From NCBI GenBank assembly GCA_913058345.1, contig CAJXQR010000002.1, positions 1 through 64,000 of the forward strand: 64,000 nucleotides of DNA, written 5' to 3'. The position numbers and the translations under genes were made by a program. Origin of the DNA: an uncultured Gammaproteobacteria bacterium. Lineage in GTDB: Bacteria; Pseudomonadota; Gammaproteobacteria; Pseudomonadales; Porticoccaceae. Under the pieces are notes generated by a model that was given only the letters and a program-made list of their open reading frames with translations, did not search any database and was not told the DNA's origin. Positions within the stretch are counted from its first letter, which is position 1. Each line of letters begins with the position of its first letter. This document shows positions 37,014 through 46,253 of this stretch, in pieces.

Positions 37014-38288
37014 ATGAATAGACTCCCTCGCACTCTAGCACTCTACGGATTATTGCTATCACTACTGACCTCCTCCCCCCTCAGGGCAGACGATGCCCCT
37101 GAAGATGCACGCCTACCTATTGAAGAGCTACAGCTATTTACTCAGGTTTTTGAGCAAATTCGCTCCGCCTACGTTGAAGAAATCGACGACAAAACCTTAC
37201 TCGAGAATGCCATTAGCGGCTTGCTTGGCGAACTCGACCCCCACTCTGCTTTTTTAAAAAAAGCGTCGTATAAGAACCTTCAAGAGCACACCAGTGGACA
37301 ATTCGGCGGCATTGGTATTGAAGTCGGCATGGAGGACGGCTTTATCAAAGTGATTTCACCCATCGATGACACGCCTGCGTCGCGCGCGGGAATTGAAGCC
37401 GGAGATCTCATCATCAAGCTCGACAACCACGCCGTGCAAGGCATGAGTCTGGAAGAGTCCCTGGAAATTATGCGCGGTGACAAGGGCACTCCACTAACAC
37501 TGACTATAGCTCGGGATAACATGGACAGCCCGCTAATAATCACTCTCATCAGAGACATTATTGAAACCACCAGCGTACGCCACAAAATTCTTGAAAAAGG
37601 CTTTGGTTATATTCGCATTGCCCAGTTTCAGGACAACACAGGGAAAGAGTTTCGCCAAAGCATCCAAGCTCTTTTAAAAGAAGAGGGTTCGCTTAGCGGC
37701 CTGATTGTGGACCTTCGCAATAACCCTGGCGGTTTGTTACCGGCTTCTGTAGAGGTAGTCGATGCCATGCTGGATGGCGGCCTCGTGGTCTATACCGAGG
37801 GCCGGGCTCCATCATCCAACGCTCGCTTTTCCGCACAAGCTGGAGCGCTATTAGGAGACACACCATTGGTTATCCTAATTAATGGCGGTACAGCCTCCGC
37901 TTCTGAGATTGTTGCCGGCGCCATCCAGGACCACCGCCGCGGTGTTATTATGGGTACCGGTAGTTTCGGCAAGGGTTCGGTCCAGAACATTTTGCCACTG
38001 AGTGATGGCCGCGCGATCAAGCTCACCACAGCACGTTACTTTACCCCTGAGGGACGCTCAATCCAGGCAGAAGGTATACAACCCGATATCTGGGTGGAAC
38101 GTGCCGAGCTCAAATTATCGACACGTCAACGCCCAGGCATCAAGGAGGCCGATCTCAACCGGCATCTTAGCCAGGGTGTGGAAACAGATCCCGCAAATAG
38201 CCCACCCGAACACCCGACAGATATTAAAGACTTCCAACTACTTGAGGCATTAAACTTGCTAAAAGGTCTTGCCATCTTATCAAAATAG
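37014..38288 (+). CDS. ctpA: Carboxy-terminal processing protease (S41)
   Basis: This periplasmic serine protease of about 424 residues has a signal peptide (from ATG 37014, ending LRADDA), a PDZ domain (about 80-165) and an S41 catalytic core. The nucleophile Ser is in GTASASEIVAGA and the general-base Lys in GSFGKGSVQ. The start at 37014 is favoured by AGGA eight bases upstream and by the signal peptide; GTG 36957 would bury it. CtpA enzymes process envelope proteins and murein hydrolases, which fits its place behind envC. Confidence 0.94.
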   Translation: MNRLPRTLALYGLLLSLLTSSPLRADDAPEDARLPIEELQLFTQVFEQIRSAYVEEIDDKTLLENAISGLLGELDPHSAFLKKASYKNLQEHTSGQFGGIGIEVGMEDGFIKVISPIDDTPASRAGIEAGDLIIKLDNHAVQGMSLEESLEIMRGDKGTPLTLTIARDNMDSPLIITLIRDIIETTSVRHKILEKGFGYIRIAQFQDNTGKEFRQSIQALLKEEGSLSGLIVDLRNNPGGLLPASVEVVDAMLDGGLVVYTEGRAPSSNARFSAQAGALLGDTPLVILINGGTASASEIVAGAIQDHRRGVIMGTGSFGKGSVQNILPLSDGRAIKLTTARYFTPEGRSIQAEGIQPDIWVERAELKLSTRQRPGIKEADLNRHLSQGVETDPANSPPEHPTDIKDFQLLEALNLLKGLAILSK

Positions 38289-38476
38289 GCGTTCTTCAAC
38301 TCATCGCCAACCTGAAATGCTTTACATCTTCGCCAAACTCAACTATAAACTTGGAGGCTCTATCAATTCCTTAGCAAAACCCTCAATCGGTGCCAGGCAA
38401 AAAATAACTCAGTGTTTAAAATGGCTGGGAGCCATGCGACAGCCCCTTAACCTCAACACATCACGGGTGTGTGATT

Positions 38477-38710
38477 ATGAATAATGTTGTTTACATTACT
38501 AGGGAAAGTGACTCAACGGGTGGTTCGTCAACACATGCTCGGAGTAACCGTTACTTCAAACTTTCTGAACACTGGTACTTCACCACTCGTGAGGGTGCGA
38601 CTTTAGGGCCCTATGATTCCATAGAGCAAGCAGAACAAGCCGTATCAGATTATATTCAGTTTGTCAGTCAAGCAACGCCTACTATATTGAAGCTTTTGGC
38701 TAACCACTAA
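38477..38710 (+). CDS. Small conserved protein with WYFTTREG/GPY motif
   Basis: This protein of about 77 residues is dominated by a compact motif: RSNRYFKLSEHWYFTTREG followed by LGPYDS and an AEQAVSDYI helix. It resembles a small gammaproteobacterial domain family (DUF6316-like in my recollection, not verified). Function is unknown. A GTG at 38471 would add two residues; ATG 38477 is equally good. No signal peptide or membrane helix. Confidence 0.7.
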   Translation: MNNVVYITRESDSTGGSSTHARSNRYFKLSEHWYFTTREGATLGPYDSIEQAEQAVSDYIQFVSQATPTILKLLANH

Positions 38711-38772
38711 ACGCCTCTATGAATAGGCGCCTCTATAATACGCTATCATTTTCCATGTTAATCGGCGTCTAG

Positions 38773-39549
38773 CTATAAGCGCACTTCAATGCCTTGCTCA
38801 GCCATAAACGATTTCGCTTCGGCGATACTATATTCTGAGAAATGAAAAATACTGGCCGCCAAAACAGCATCTGCACCCCCCTCTAACACGCCGTCGGCTA
38901 AATGTTGTAAATCTCCAACGCCTCCCGAAGCGATGACTGGAATATTTACCGCCTCGCTCACGGCCCGTGTTAAACCCAGATCAAAACCATTTTTAGTGCC
39001 ATCTCTATCCATACTGGTAAGGAGGATTTCTCCAGCACCATAGCTCGTCATCTTTTTTACCCACGCTACCGCATCGAGCCCCGTTGGTTTGCGCCCGCCG
39101 TGGGTAAAAATTTCCCAACGCAGCTCCCCCATTACGGCACCCACTTGCTTCGCATCAACAGCCACAACGATGCACTGTGAGCCGAATTTTTCAGCGGCCT
39201 GACGAACAAGTTCAGGGTTGCTAACAGCGGCCGAATTAATCGCCACTTTATCGGCTCCAGCTTGTAGCAAAGCGCGAATATCTTCTAGCTTTCGTACCCC
39301 ACCTCCCACTGTCAGAGGAATAAACACCTCGCTTGCCATTCGTTCAACGGTATGAATAGTGGTATCCCTATTCTCATGGCTAGCGGTAATATCGAGAAAG
39401 GTGACCTCGTCAGCGCCCTCTTCATCATAGCGTCGTGCAATCTCGACAGGGTCACCCGCATCGCGTATATCGACAAATTGCACACCTTTCACAACACGTC
39501 CGTTGTCCACATCCAGACATGGGATAATACGTTTAGCCAGAGCACTCAT
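38773..39549 (-). CDS. hisF: Imidazole glycerol phosphate synthase subunit HisF
   Basis: HisF (258 residues) is the cyclase subunit that, with HisH, makes imidazole glycerol phosphate and AICAR in histidine synthesis. It is a TIM barrel: [18 protein letters not shown] with the catalytic Asp, VAVDAKQ in mid-barrel, [14 protein letters not shown] with the second Asp, and the phosphate loop ASGGVGD. ATG 39549 is preceded by GAGG and preferred over TTG 39555. No other his gene is adjacent in the window, so it is separated from the usual hisBHA neighbours on this side. Confidence 0.96.
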   Translation of the reverse strand: MSALAKRIIPCLDVDNGRVVKGVQFVDIRDAGDPVEIARRYDEEGADEVTFLDITASHENRDTTIHTVERMASEVFIPLTVGGGVRKLEDIRALLQAGADKVAINSAAVSNPELVRQAAEKFGSQCIVVAVDAKQVGAVMGELRWEIFTHGGRKPTGLDAVAWVKKMTSYGAGEILLTSMDRDGTKNGFDLGLTRAVSEAVNIPVIASGGVGDLQHLADGVLEGGADAVLAASIFHFSEYSIAEAKSFMAEQGIEVRL

Positions 39550-39620
39550 TGGCAAGCCTCAATTTAATCTTTAGACGCGAATAATACTCGACAGCCAGTC
39601 GCACTGTCGGCTTTAAAAAC

Positions 39621-40265
39621 TTAATATTTTTTGCGAAATACCAAAACGCCAGCTTCTTCCGTCATTTCCACTTTACTGAGAAAACTGTTGCCAAGGAGTA
39701 TCTGCTCAGGAAAATCACCGTTAATCACAGAGGCCCGGATGCTGTGCAAGGTAACATTACCCACGCTCACTTTATCGAGCACCACCCGAAAAGTCTCAAC
39801 CATACCCCCCGCCGTTGACGACATACCCGGTTTAGCCTGACGTAAATCAATACCCAATCGGCGAGCTTCATTAATATTCATGGCAATGGCTGTGGCACCC
39901 GTATCAACCATAAACTTTGCCGGCCGGCCATTAATCGCACCTGAAGTGAAATAGTGACCATTGCGGCTGCGGAGGATTTTAGCTTCGGAAAATGTTGGCT
40001 TTTTAAACGCCGTGGAGATCCGCTCGGACAAGCTCAAGGTAAGCGTCTGCCCCGCCACGAGAATATTAGCCTGCTGGCTATTACTACTTAGCAGCTTCAC
40101 CCCTTCAGGGCTACTCGCGCCAACTTTTAACAAGCGTGGCTTGCCATCAATGGTCAACAGCGCTTTACCATTAAATAAACCCGAAGCGACAATCTCTGGC
40201 GCGGCAGATATCGGCGCACTAAAGACAATTAGCAATAGCGCCGTACACAAACCATTCATGTTCAT
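39621..40265 (-). CDS. Retropepsin-like aspartic protease, exported
   Basis: This protein of about 214 residues has a signal peptide (LLLIVFSAPISAAPEI) and a C-terminal retropepsin fold with the active-site motif FMVDTGATA. It belongs to the single-domain bacterial aspartyl proteases (TIGR02281-like), which act as dimers in the envelope. ATG 40265 is chosen because AGGG lies eight bases upstream and it overlaps the pgpA stop by four bases (ATGA). The upstream extension to 40391 is out of character. Substrate unknown. Confidence 0.87.
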   Translation of the reverse strand: MNMNGLCTALLLIVFSAPISAAPEIVASGLFNGKALLTIDGKPRLLKVGASSPEGVKLLSSNSQQANILVAGQTLTLSLSERISTAFKKPTFSEAKILRSRNGHYFTSGAINGRPAKFMVDTGATAIAMNINEARRLGIDLRQAKPGMSSTAGGMVETFRVVLDKVSVGNVTLHSIRASVINGDFPEQILLGNSFLSKVEMTEEAGVLVFRKKY

Positions 40266-40759
40266 AGACTTATCCCTAATAAACTGGCGACCAAACGCAA
40301 CACCAGCCATGTCATTATTCCGGCGAGAATATCGTCCAGCATAATACCCAGTCCACCCGGTATTTTTCTGTCCAGTACGCTGATGGGCCAAGGCTTGAGA
40401 ATATCAAAGCAACGGAATACAACGAACCCACTCAATAACCAAAAAGAGCTTACAGGAAAGCCTGCCAGGGCAATCCATAAACCGACGAACTCATCCCATA
40501 CGATGCTGGAAGGATCTTTGGCACCCAGTTTGTTCGCAGAATACCCACAAATATAAATGCCCAATAAACTAGCAAAAAGCAGAACCGCACATAAGTAGCC
40601 CAACGATAGCGAAGCCAGAAGTGGGACGAATAGCAGAGCCACCACTGTACCAGCTGTACCGGGGGCAAAAGGCGACAAACCGCTGCCAAAACCCAGCCCC
40701 AGCATAAGAATAGGGTCTTGCCTTAAAGACGAAAACGTGGGTTGAAGTGGGGCTGTCAT
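40262..40759 (-). CDS. pgpA: Phosphatidylglycerophosphatase A
   Basis: This 165-residue inner-membrane enzyme removes phosphate from phosphatidylglycerophosphate to form phosphatidylglycerol. The N-terminal GSGLSPFAPGTAGT, the central VWDEFVG and the C-terminal LDDILAGI are PgpA signatures. It lies 12 bp after thiL and overlaps the protease gene by four bases, continuing the nusB–thiL–pgpA operon. Confidence 0.95.
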   Translation of the reverse strand: MTAPLQPTFSSLRQDPILMLGLGFGSGLSPFAPGTAGTVVALLFVPLLASLSLGYLCAVLLFASLLGIYICGYSANKLGAKDPSSIVWDEFVGLWIALAGFPVSSFWLLSGFVVFRCFDILKPWPISVLDRKIPGGLGIMLDDILAGIMTWLVLRLVASLLGISL

Positions 40760-40771
40760 ACAACTCTCTCG

Positions 40772-41734
40772 TTAGAAGTGTTTATAACCTGAACATTCTA
40801 CCTCAACAGTCTGGCCATCCTCATCCACACAGCGAACGCCTGCTCCTTCTTCGATCACCCCAATCGATGTGGCCTCCAATAAACCTCCATCAATTAATCG
40901 CTGACAGTGGGCCACTCTATCCGCTGGCACCGTAAAGCAAAGCGCATAATCATCACCGCCAGCCAGCGCCCAGGCGCGCCCTTGCTGTACACTTGCAGCC
41001 CGTTGTAAGGCCCGTGACAAAGGCAATTTATCAAGCTCCAGCAAAGCTCCAACCTGACTGGCCTTGGCGATATGTCCTAGATCGGCTAGTAGACCATCAG
41101 AAATATCGATAGCTGCTGAGGCAAAAGTTCTTATTTCCAGACCTTCGGAAATACGCGGCTTCGGCTGCCAAAAGTGCTCTTCCAGATAAACCGCGTCCTC
41201 TCTAGCTGCTGACAACCTCCCCTCGATCGACGCTAAGCCTCCTGCACCGTCGCCCAAAGAACCACTGACAAAAATACTATCACCGGGGTTTGCACCGCTA
41301 CGCTTTAAAGCCTTATCCGGTGGCACCGTGCCCATCAAAGTAATAGTGATAGTCAGCGGGCCACGAGTCGTATCACCGCCGACCAGAGTACAGTTAAACT
41401 GATTAGCCATAGCATTCAAACCCGCGCTGAATTCAGACAACCAGCTCGGGTCAGCAGTAGGTGTGGTGAGTGCCAACTGGAACCAACGGGGGGTCGCACC
41501 CACCGCCGCAATATCACTCAGATTGACTGCCAGCGCTCTTTGGGCAATATAGCGGGCAGGAGAATTTCGGGGAAAATGCACGTCGGCAAGCAAAGTATCC
41601 GTGGTCACGGCTAATACTTCACCAGCAGCCGGCGTCAACAGAGCACAATCATCGCCGACCCCCAGTAAGGTATCCTCACCCGCAATACCACAAGCAGAAA
41701 AGTAGCGACTTATCAGGCTAAATTCATCGGCCAT
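40772..41734 (-). CDS. thiL: Thiamine-monophosphate kinase
   Basis: ThiL (320 residues) phosphorylates thiamine monophosphate to the active diphosphate. N-terminal GVGDDCALL, VNLSDIAAVGA, the VGGDTTRG metal/ATP region, AIDISDGLLADLGH and AGGDDYALCF are clear family motifs. It is located between nusB (48 bp upstream) and pgpA, the standard neighbourhood. Confidence 0.96.
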   Translation of the reverse strand: MADEFSLISRYFSACGIAGEDTLLGVGDDCALLTPAAGEVLAVTTDTLLADVHFPRNSPARYIAQRALAVNLSDIAAVGATPRWFQLALTTPTADPSWLSEFSAGLNAMANQFNCTLVGGDTTRGPLTITITLMGTVPPDKALKRSGANPGDSIFVSGSLGDGAGGLASIEGRLSAAREDAVYLEEHFWQPKPRISEGLEIRTFASAAIDISDGLLADLGHIAKASQVGALLELDKLPLSRALQRAASVQQGRAWALAGGDDYALCFTVPADRVAHCQRLIDGGLLEATSIGVIEEGAGVRCVDEDGQTVEVECSGYKHF

Positions 41735-41782
41735 TACCAGAAGTCTCGACGTATCTAATGCGTATCAGCGAGCATAACCTGT

Positions 41783-42232
41783 CTAGCCTTTACCCTTACT
41801 GGCGGCTATTTCCACGCGCCGCGCCCGAGCAGCAACACGATCGACAATACCATTAATATATTTGTAGGCGTCTGTCGGACCAAACGTTTTAGTTAAGTTA
41901 ACAGCCTCGTTAATCACCACGCGGTAGGGGATATCAACACGGTACAATAGTTCGTAGACGCTTATTCGCAACACCGCCAGGGAAATAGGATCCAGAGCAT
42001 CGGGATCACGATCGAGAAACTCTCGGTAGGCCCCATCAAGCTCATTAAGCTTTGCCGGTATTTCATGCAACAACTCGCAAAAGAAATCAGAATCCGCTTT
42101 CGCCATGCTTTTTTCAGCCATGTACTGCGCTTCAATTACGCCGATACTCGTATCTGACAACTGCCACTGATACAAAGCCTGCACTAGCATATGACGGGCT
42201 TTTTTACGCGCAGAAGGCAGGGAAGATGACAC
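41783..42232 (-). CDS. nusB: Transcription antitermination factor NusB
   Basis: NusB (149 residues) binds boxA RNA with NusE and supports rRNA antitermination. The all-helical family pattern is evident: ARHMLVQALYQWQLS at the start, LRISVYELLY, VVINEAVNLTKTFG and YKYINGIVDRVA at the end. It begins four bases after the ribH stop, so it belongs to the riboflavin operon. Confidence 0.96.
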   Translation of the reverse strand: MSSSLPSARKKARHMLVQALYQWQLSDTSIGVIEAQYMAEKSMAKADSDFFCELLHEIPAKLNELDGAYREFLDRDPDALDPISLAVLRISVYELLYRVDIPYRVVINEAVNLTKTFGPTDAYKYINGIVDRVAARARRVEIAASKGKG

Positions 42233-42236
42233 GCGG

Positions 42237-42713
42237 TTAATCTCCTAACTGTGCAAACAGCGAGACCATTTCCAGGGCGGTCAAGGCGGCTTCAACACCT
42301 TTGTTTTCGTCGTTATCACCCGAGCGATCTTCCGATTGCTGCAGATCGTCGGTCGTCAGTACACCGAAAGCGACGGGAAGGCCTGTTACCAGCGCCACTT
42401 CGCCAATACCTCTAGCACATTCGCCGCAGACGTATTCAAAATGTGGCGTGCCACCACGAATCACACAGCCTAAAGTAATGATGGCATCAACATTACCTTG
42501 CTCGGCAATCTTCATCGCCGTGGAGGGCAATTCAAAAGCTCCTGGTACGCGAATCACATCAATACTCTCATCGGCCACGTTGTGGCGCGCCAAAGCGCTC
42601 AGAGCACCTTTCAGAAGGTTCTCGGTAATATTGCCGTTCCAGCGGGCGACAACGATGGCAAAGCGGGCTTCGCCGACAGCAAAGTCACCTTCGACAGGTC
42701 TAAATTCGCTCAT
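42237..42713 (-). CDS. ribH: 6,7-dimethyl-8-ribityllumazine synthase
   Basis: RibH (158 residues) condenses the pyrimidine intermediate with 3,4-dihydroxy-2-butanone 4-phosphate, the penultimate step to riboflavin. Family motifs: ARWNGNITENLL, VPGAFELP, LGCVIRGGTPHFEYVC with the catalytic His, and PVAFGVLTTD. Length and oligomer-forming pattern are standard. It follows ribBX and precedes nusB. Confidence 0.96.
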   Translation of the reverse strand: MSEFRPVEGDFAVGEARFAIVVARWNGNITENLLKGALSALARHNVADESIDVIRVPGAFELPSTAMKIAEQGNVDAIITLGCVIRGGTPHFEYVCGECARGIGEVALVTGLPVAFGVLTTDDLQQSEDRSGDNDENKGVEAALTALEMVSLFAQLGD

Positions 42714-42787
42714 TTTTGCATCCTGATTTGCACATTAATTTTGGCTGCCTTCCAGTTAAAAACCTTCAAGCCTAGTGACACTCTATG

Positions 42788-43897
42788 TTAGTGACACTCT
42801 ATATAGTCGACAACTTCCAGATCAAAACCCGAAATCGCAGTAAAGCGAAAAGGTGCGCTCATGACGCGTATTTTCTGAGCGCCGAGGTCGCGAAGGATCT
42901 GCGAACCTGCACCAATTTGCAGGTACACAGTCTCCGAAGCACTTTTTTCTCGCTTCTGCTCCGCCATCAAAAAATCCAGGTCACGTTCAACGGTTTCCGG
43001 ATTTTCTTCCTGCAAAATCACTACAATAATACCGCTACCTTCTTCGGCAACTCGCTCCATGGCTTTATGAATCGTCCAGCTTTTGTAGGGGCCTCCGCGC
43101 TCAAGGCGAAACAAATCTCGAACCACCGTCGGCAAATGAACGCGCACAGGTACTGGTGTTTCGGCATCTATCTCTCCCTTAACCAGAGCGAAGTACTTAT
43201 TATTTCGGGGTCCATCCAAATAAGTGTGCAGCGCAAATTCACCATAAGGTGTCTGAATTTTGCGTTCATTAATATGTTCAACGGTTTTTTCGTTGACCAC
43301 TCGGTGATGAATCAGATCGGCAATAGTGCCAATTTTCAAATTATGTTTTTCAGCAAAAGCCTCGAGATCAGGGCGCCGCGCCATAGTGCCGTCGTCGTTC
43401 ATGATTTCAACAATAACCGCCGCTGGCTCACAGCCCGCAAGGCCCGCCAGATCGCAGCCTGCCTCAGTATGGCCAGCGCGACTCAATACTCCACCAGCCT
43501 GTGCCTTCAAAGGAAAGATATGACCGGGCTGAACAATATCTATTGGTCGTGCATCGCTGGCGACGGCTGCCTGTACGGTTCGTGCGCGATCGGCTGCAGA
43601 AATGCCCGTAGTCACACCTTCAGCGGCCTCAATAGACAGCGTAAAATTCGTACCATGTGCAGCGTTATTATTATCCACCATAAGAGGGAGAGCCAATTGC
43701 TGGCAACGCTGCTCCATTAAAGTCATGCAAATCAGGCCACGAGCATGCATGGCCATAAAATTAATATCTTCAGGCCGAACTTTCTCAGCGGCAATCACCA
43801 GATCGCCCTCGTTTTCACGGTCCTCGTCATCCATGAGGATAACCATTTTGCCCTGACGAATATCCTCAACAATTTCTTCGATGCTATTCATTTTCAT
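42788..43897 (-). CDS. ribBX: DHBP synthase with degenerate GTP cyclohydrolase II domain (RibBX type)
   Basis: This 369-residue protein has an N-terminal 3,4-dihydroxy-2-butanone 4-phosphate synthase domain (about 1-200) with DDEDRENEGDLV, HARGLIC and RAGHTEAGCDLA. The C-terminal part aligns in position with GTP cyclohydrolase II. However, where active enzymes have the zinc cysteine cluster after VRVH it reads LPTVVRDLFRLERGG with no Cys. It is therefore a RibB fused to an inactive RibA-like domain, the RibBX variant known in Proteobacteria. GTP cyclohydrolase II must be encoded elsewhere. AAAGG precedes the chosen ATG. Confidence 0.93.
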   Translation of the reverse strand: MKMNSIEEIVEDIRQGKMVILMDDEDRENEGDLVIAAEKVRPEDINFMAMHARGLICMTLMEQRCQQLALPLMVDNNNAAHGTNFTLSIEAAEGVTTGISAADRARTVQAAVASDARPIDIVQPGHIFPLKAQAGGVLSRAGHTEAGCDLAGLAGCEPAAVIVEIMNDDGTMARRPDLEAFAEKHNLKIGTIADLIHHRVVNEKTVEHINERKIQTPYGEFALHTYLDGPRNNKYFALVKGEIDAETPVPVRVHLPTVVRDLFRLERGGPYKSWTIHKAMERVAEEGSGIIVVILQEENPETVERDLDFLMAEQKREKSASETVYLQIGAGSQILRDLGAQKIRVMSAPFRFTAISGFDLEVVDYIECH

Positions 43898-43908
43898 GGT
43901 ATCAGCCT

Positions 43909-44562
43909 TTAATCTAAAATTTTATTGATCAAGGAGGAGAGTGCGAAATCATCGCTATGATTCGCAGCTTTGTCTCCAAGTAGCAGACGCTCAAGGTAGC
44001 GTGCGATAACATCAACCTCCAAATTCACTTTTGTACCCAATTGATAAGCGCCAAATACCGTGTGTACCAATGTGTGAGGCACGATGTTCAACTCAAATTC
44101 GTCGCCCAACACAGCATTAACGGTGAGGCTGGTACCATCGACAGATATCGAACCTTTGTGGGCGATATAGCGAGCTAATTCTGCTGGGGCCTTGATGCGA
44201 AATCGTTCGGAGCGAGCATCTTGATGGCGCTCAATAATCTCGCCAACACCGTCAACATGACCCGACACCAGGTGGCCGCCAAGCCGAGTACTAGGTGTTA
44301 AAGCGCGTTCAAGATTCACTGGTGAGCCCGTTTGCCACAGCCCAGCTGTAGTAAAGTTCAAGGTTTCAATCGACACATCGGCAATAAAACCATCACCCGG
44401 CAGTTCCACCACCGTTAAACATACCCCGTTGACGGCGATACTGTCACCCAAGGCGACATCGTTCAGCTCGAGGTTTCCAGTACGGATATGCAGACGCAGA
44501 TCACCACCACGTTGCTCGGTCACCCCTATCTCGCCCAGCGCTTCAATTATGCCTGTAAACAT
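43909..44562 (-). CDS. ribE: Riboflavin synthase, alpha subunit
   Basis: This 217-residue enzyme dismutates two lumazine molecules to riboflavin. It has the two-fold repeat of lumazine-binding domains: MFTGIIEALGEI at the start, DSIAVNGVCLTVVE in the first repeat, LGGHLVSGHVDGVG at the junction and GSISVDGTSLTVN in the second. Its start lies 16 bases inside the ribD end, so coupling is likely. The symbol follows the ribE (riboflavin synthase)/ribH convention. Confidence 0.95.
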   Translation of the reverse strand: MFTGIIEALGEIGVTEQRGGDLRLHIRTGNLELNDVALGDSIAVNGVCLTVVELPGDGFIADVSIETLNFTTAGLWQTGSPVNLERALTPSTRLGGHLVSGHVDGVGEIIERHQDARSERFRIKAPAELARYIAHKGSISVDGTSLTVNAVLGDEFELNIVPHTLVHTVFGAYQLGTKVNLEVDVIARYLERLLLGDKAANHSDDFALSSLINKILD

Positions 44563-45656
44563 GTTTCTCCACCCGGTATTGCAGTAATACGCCAGTCTTT
44601 ACCGACGGCGCGGATATCGGTAATTTCAAGCGCCATTGCTTCAGACATGGCGCTAAAGGGTAGCACCGCCATAGGCATGGCATCGCTGCCCAACAATTTC
44701 GGCGCCATATAGATAATCAATTCATCCACCAAGCCTTGCTCAAGGAAAACCCCAGCCAACTTGCCACCGGCTTCGACCAACACATCGTTGTATTCACGAT
44801 GCCCCAGCTCCAATAACAAAGCCTGCAAATCCACCTTGCCGCCGTCGTTGGGCAAAGAACAAATCTCCGCACCACTCACACGACCTTCGCTTTGTGCCGT
44901 CGCTATCAACACATCACCCGGTGGCTCAAAGATATGCAAGTCTTCTGTGATACGCAGACGACTATCAACAATTACGCGCAGCGGTTGCATCTCTGCCAGC
45001 TCACTGGCGTTGAGACCCGGTTGACACTCTCGCACGTTGAGCGAGGGGTTATCCTCAAGCACGGTGCCAATACCGGTAATTATAACTGCGTTTTCAGCAC
45101 GTAAACGCTGCACATCACGACGCGCGGCAGGGCCTGTAATCCACTGGCTTTCGCCGCTGGCCATAGCTGAGCGCCCATCTATGCTGGCCGCTAACTTTAA
45201 CGTCACGCGGGGCACTCCCGTTTGACAGCGTTTAACAAAGCCGGGGTTTAGTGCTTTCGCCTCTTTCTCAAGTACTGGCCCGTCAACAGTAATACCCGCT
45301 TTTATAAGCTTACTAATACCACCTGAGGCAACACGATGAGGGTCAGCTAAACCGTAAACTACACGCTCAACACCTGCTGCAATTAAAGCGTCAGCACAAG
45401 GCGGTGTGCGGCCATGGTGGTTACAGGGCTCTAGAGACACGTAAACCGTGGCACCCTGCGCATCGCAACCCGCTGTATTAAGGGCAACAATTTCGGCATG
45501 GGGGCCGCCGGCGCGGTGGTGCCAGCCCTCGCCAACCACATCGCCTCCCCGAACTATCACACAACCGACCCTAGGATTGGGTCTAGCAGTGTACCAGCCC
45601 TTTTTCGCCAACTGTATGGCATGCGCCATATAGATGACATCGGCCGCCGCTGTCAT
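44547..45656 (-). CDS. ribD: Bifunctional riboflavin deaminase/reductase RibD
   Basis: RibD (369 residues) deaminates and then reduces the pyrimidine intermediate of riboflavin synthesis. The N-terminal deaminase carries the zinc motif HAEIVAL and PCNHHGRTPPC. The C-terminal reductase (from about 145) starts PRVTLKLAASIDGR and includes VEAGGKLAGVFLEQGLVDEL. Length is standard. It lies 15 bp after nrdR and overlaps ribE. Confidence 0.96.
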   Translation of the reverse strand: MTAAADVIYMAHAIQLAKKGWYTARPNPRVGCVIVRGGDVVGEGWHHRAGGPHAEIVALNTAGCDAQGATVYVSLEPCNHHGRTPPCADALIAAGVERVVYGLADPHRVASGGISKLIKAGITVDGPVLEKEAKALNPGFVKRCQTGVPRVTLKLAASIDGRSAMASGESQWITGPAARRDVQRLRAENAVIITGIGTVLEDNPSLNVRECQPGLNASELAEMQPLRVIVDSRLRITEDLHIFEPPGDVLIATAQSEGRVSGAEICSLPNDGGKVDLQALLLELGHREYNDVLVEAGGKLAGVFLEQGLVDELIIYMAPKLLGSDAMPMAVLPFSAMSEAMALEITDIRAVGKDWRITAIPGGETCLQA

Positions 45657-45671
45657 TGCCAGAAACCTTTT

Positions 45672-46151
45672 TTAAACACCGGCTTTACCTGCCCCATCGT
45701 CTTCCTTTTCAAGACGATCAAGCTCGGCACGAAATTCATTTAGATCCTGAAAGCTGCGATAAACAGAAGCAAAACGCACATAGGCGACATCGTCGAGCCC
45801 GCGCAGTTGCTCCATCACCTTTTCACCGATCATGCGCGATGAAATTTCCCGCTCACCGGCGCTCTGTAAAGAGCGCTTAATCTGAGAGAACGCAGCCTCG
45901 ACTCGCTCGGTGCTTACCGGACGTTTTTCCAGAGCCCGATGTAACCCCGCCCGCAGCTTTTCTTCATCAAAGGGCTCTCGGCTTTTGTCCTGCTTTATAA
46001 CGCGAGGCATCAGCAATTCAGCCACTTCAAAGGTTGTATAGCGCTCTTTACAGGAAACACACTCACGACGGCGACGTACCTGATCGCCCTCGGCGACCAG
46101 TCGAGAATCAATCACTTTGGTATCGTTAGCGCCACAAAAGGGGCAATGCAT
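45672..46151 (-). CDS. nrdR: Transcriptional repressor NrdR
   Basis: NrdR (159 residues) represses ribonucleotide reductase genes in response to (d)ATP. An N-terminal zinc ribbon ([29 protein letters not shown]) is followed by an ATP-cone domain (about 50-140). ATG 46151 is chosen because the family begins exactly with MHCPFC; a start at 46184 adds 11 foreign residues. It lies between glyA and ribD, a conserved arrangement. Confidence 0.96.
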   Translation of the reverse strand: MHCPFCGANDTKVIDSRLVAEGDQVRRRRECVSCKERYTTFEVAELLMPRVIKQDKSREPFDEEKLRAGLHRALEKRPVSTERVEAAFSQIKRSLQSAGEREISSRMIGEKVMEQLRGLDDVAYVRFASVYRSFQDLNEFRAELDRLEKEDDGAGKAGV

Positions 46152-46253
46152 GGAGGTATTCCATCGAGCAGAAATTAGCCGCACATACTAACACAAAGCG
46201 GGTAAAGACTTTGCTGCGAACCCGCGAAACAAAGGAACGACATCGCCTGCCGT

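Noticed and set aside
42785-43720. 311-codon plus-strand frame opposite ribBX
   Set aside because: It is fully antisense to a clearly conserved gene and has no recognisable domain; a shadow frame.
43898-43908. FMN riboswitch ahead of ribBX or ribD
   Set aside because: Spacings in the rib string are 15 bases or less, or overlapping, so there is no room for the element.
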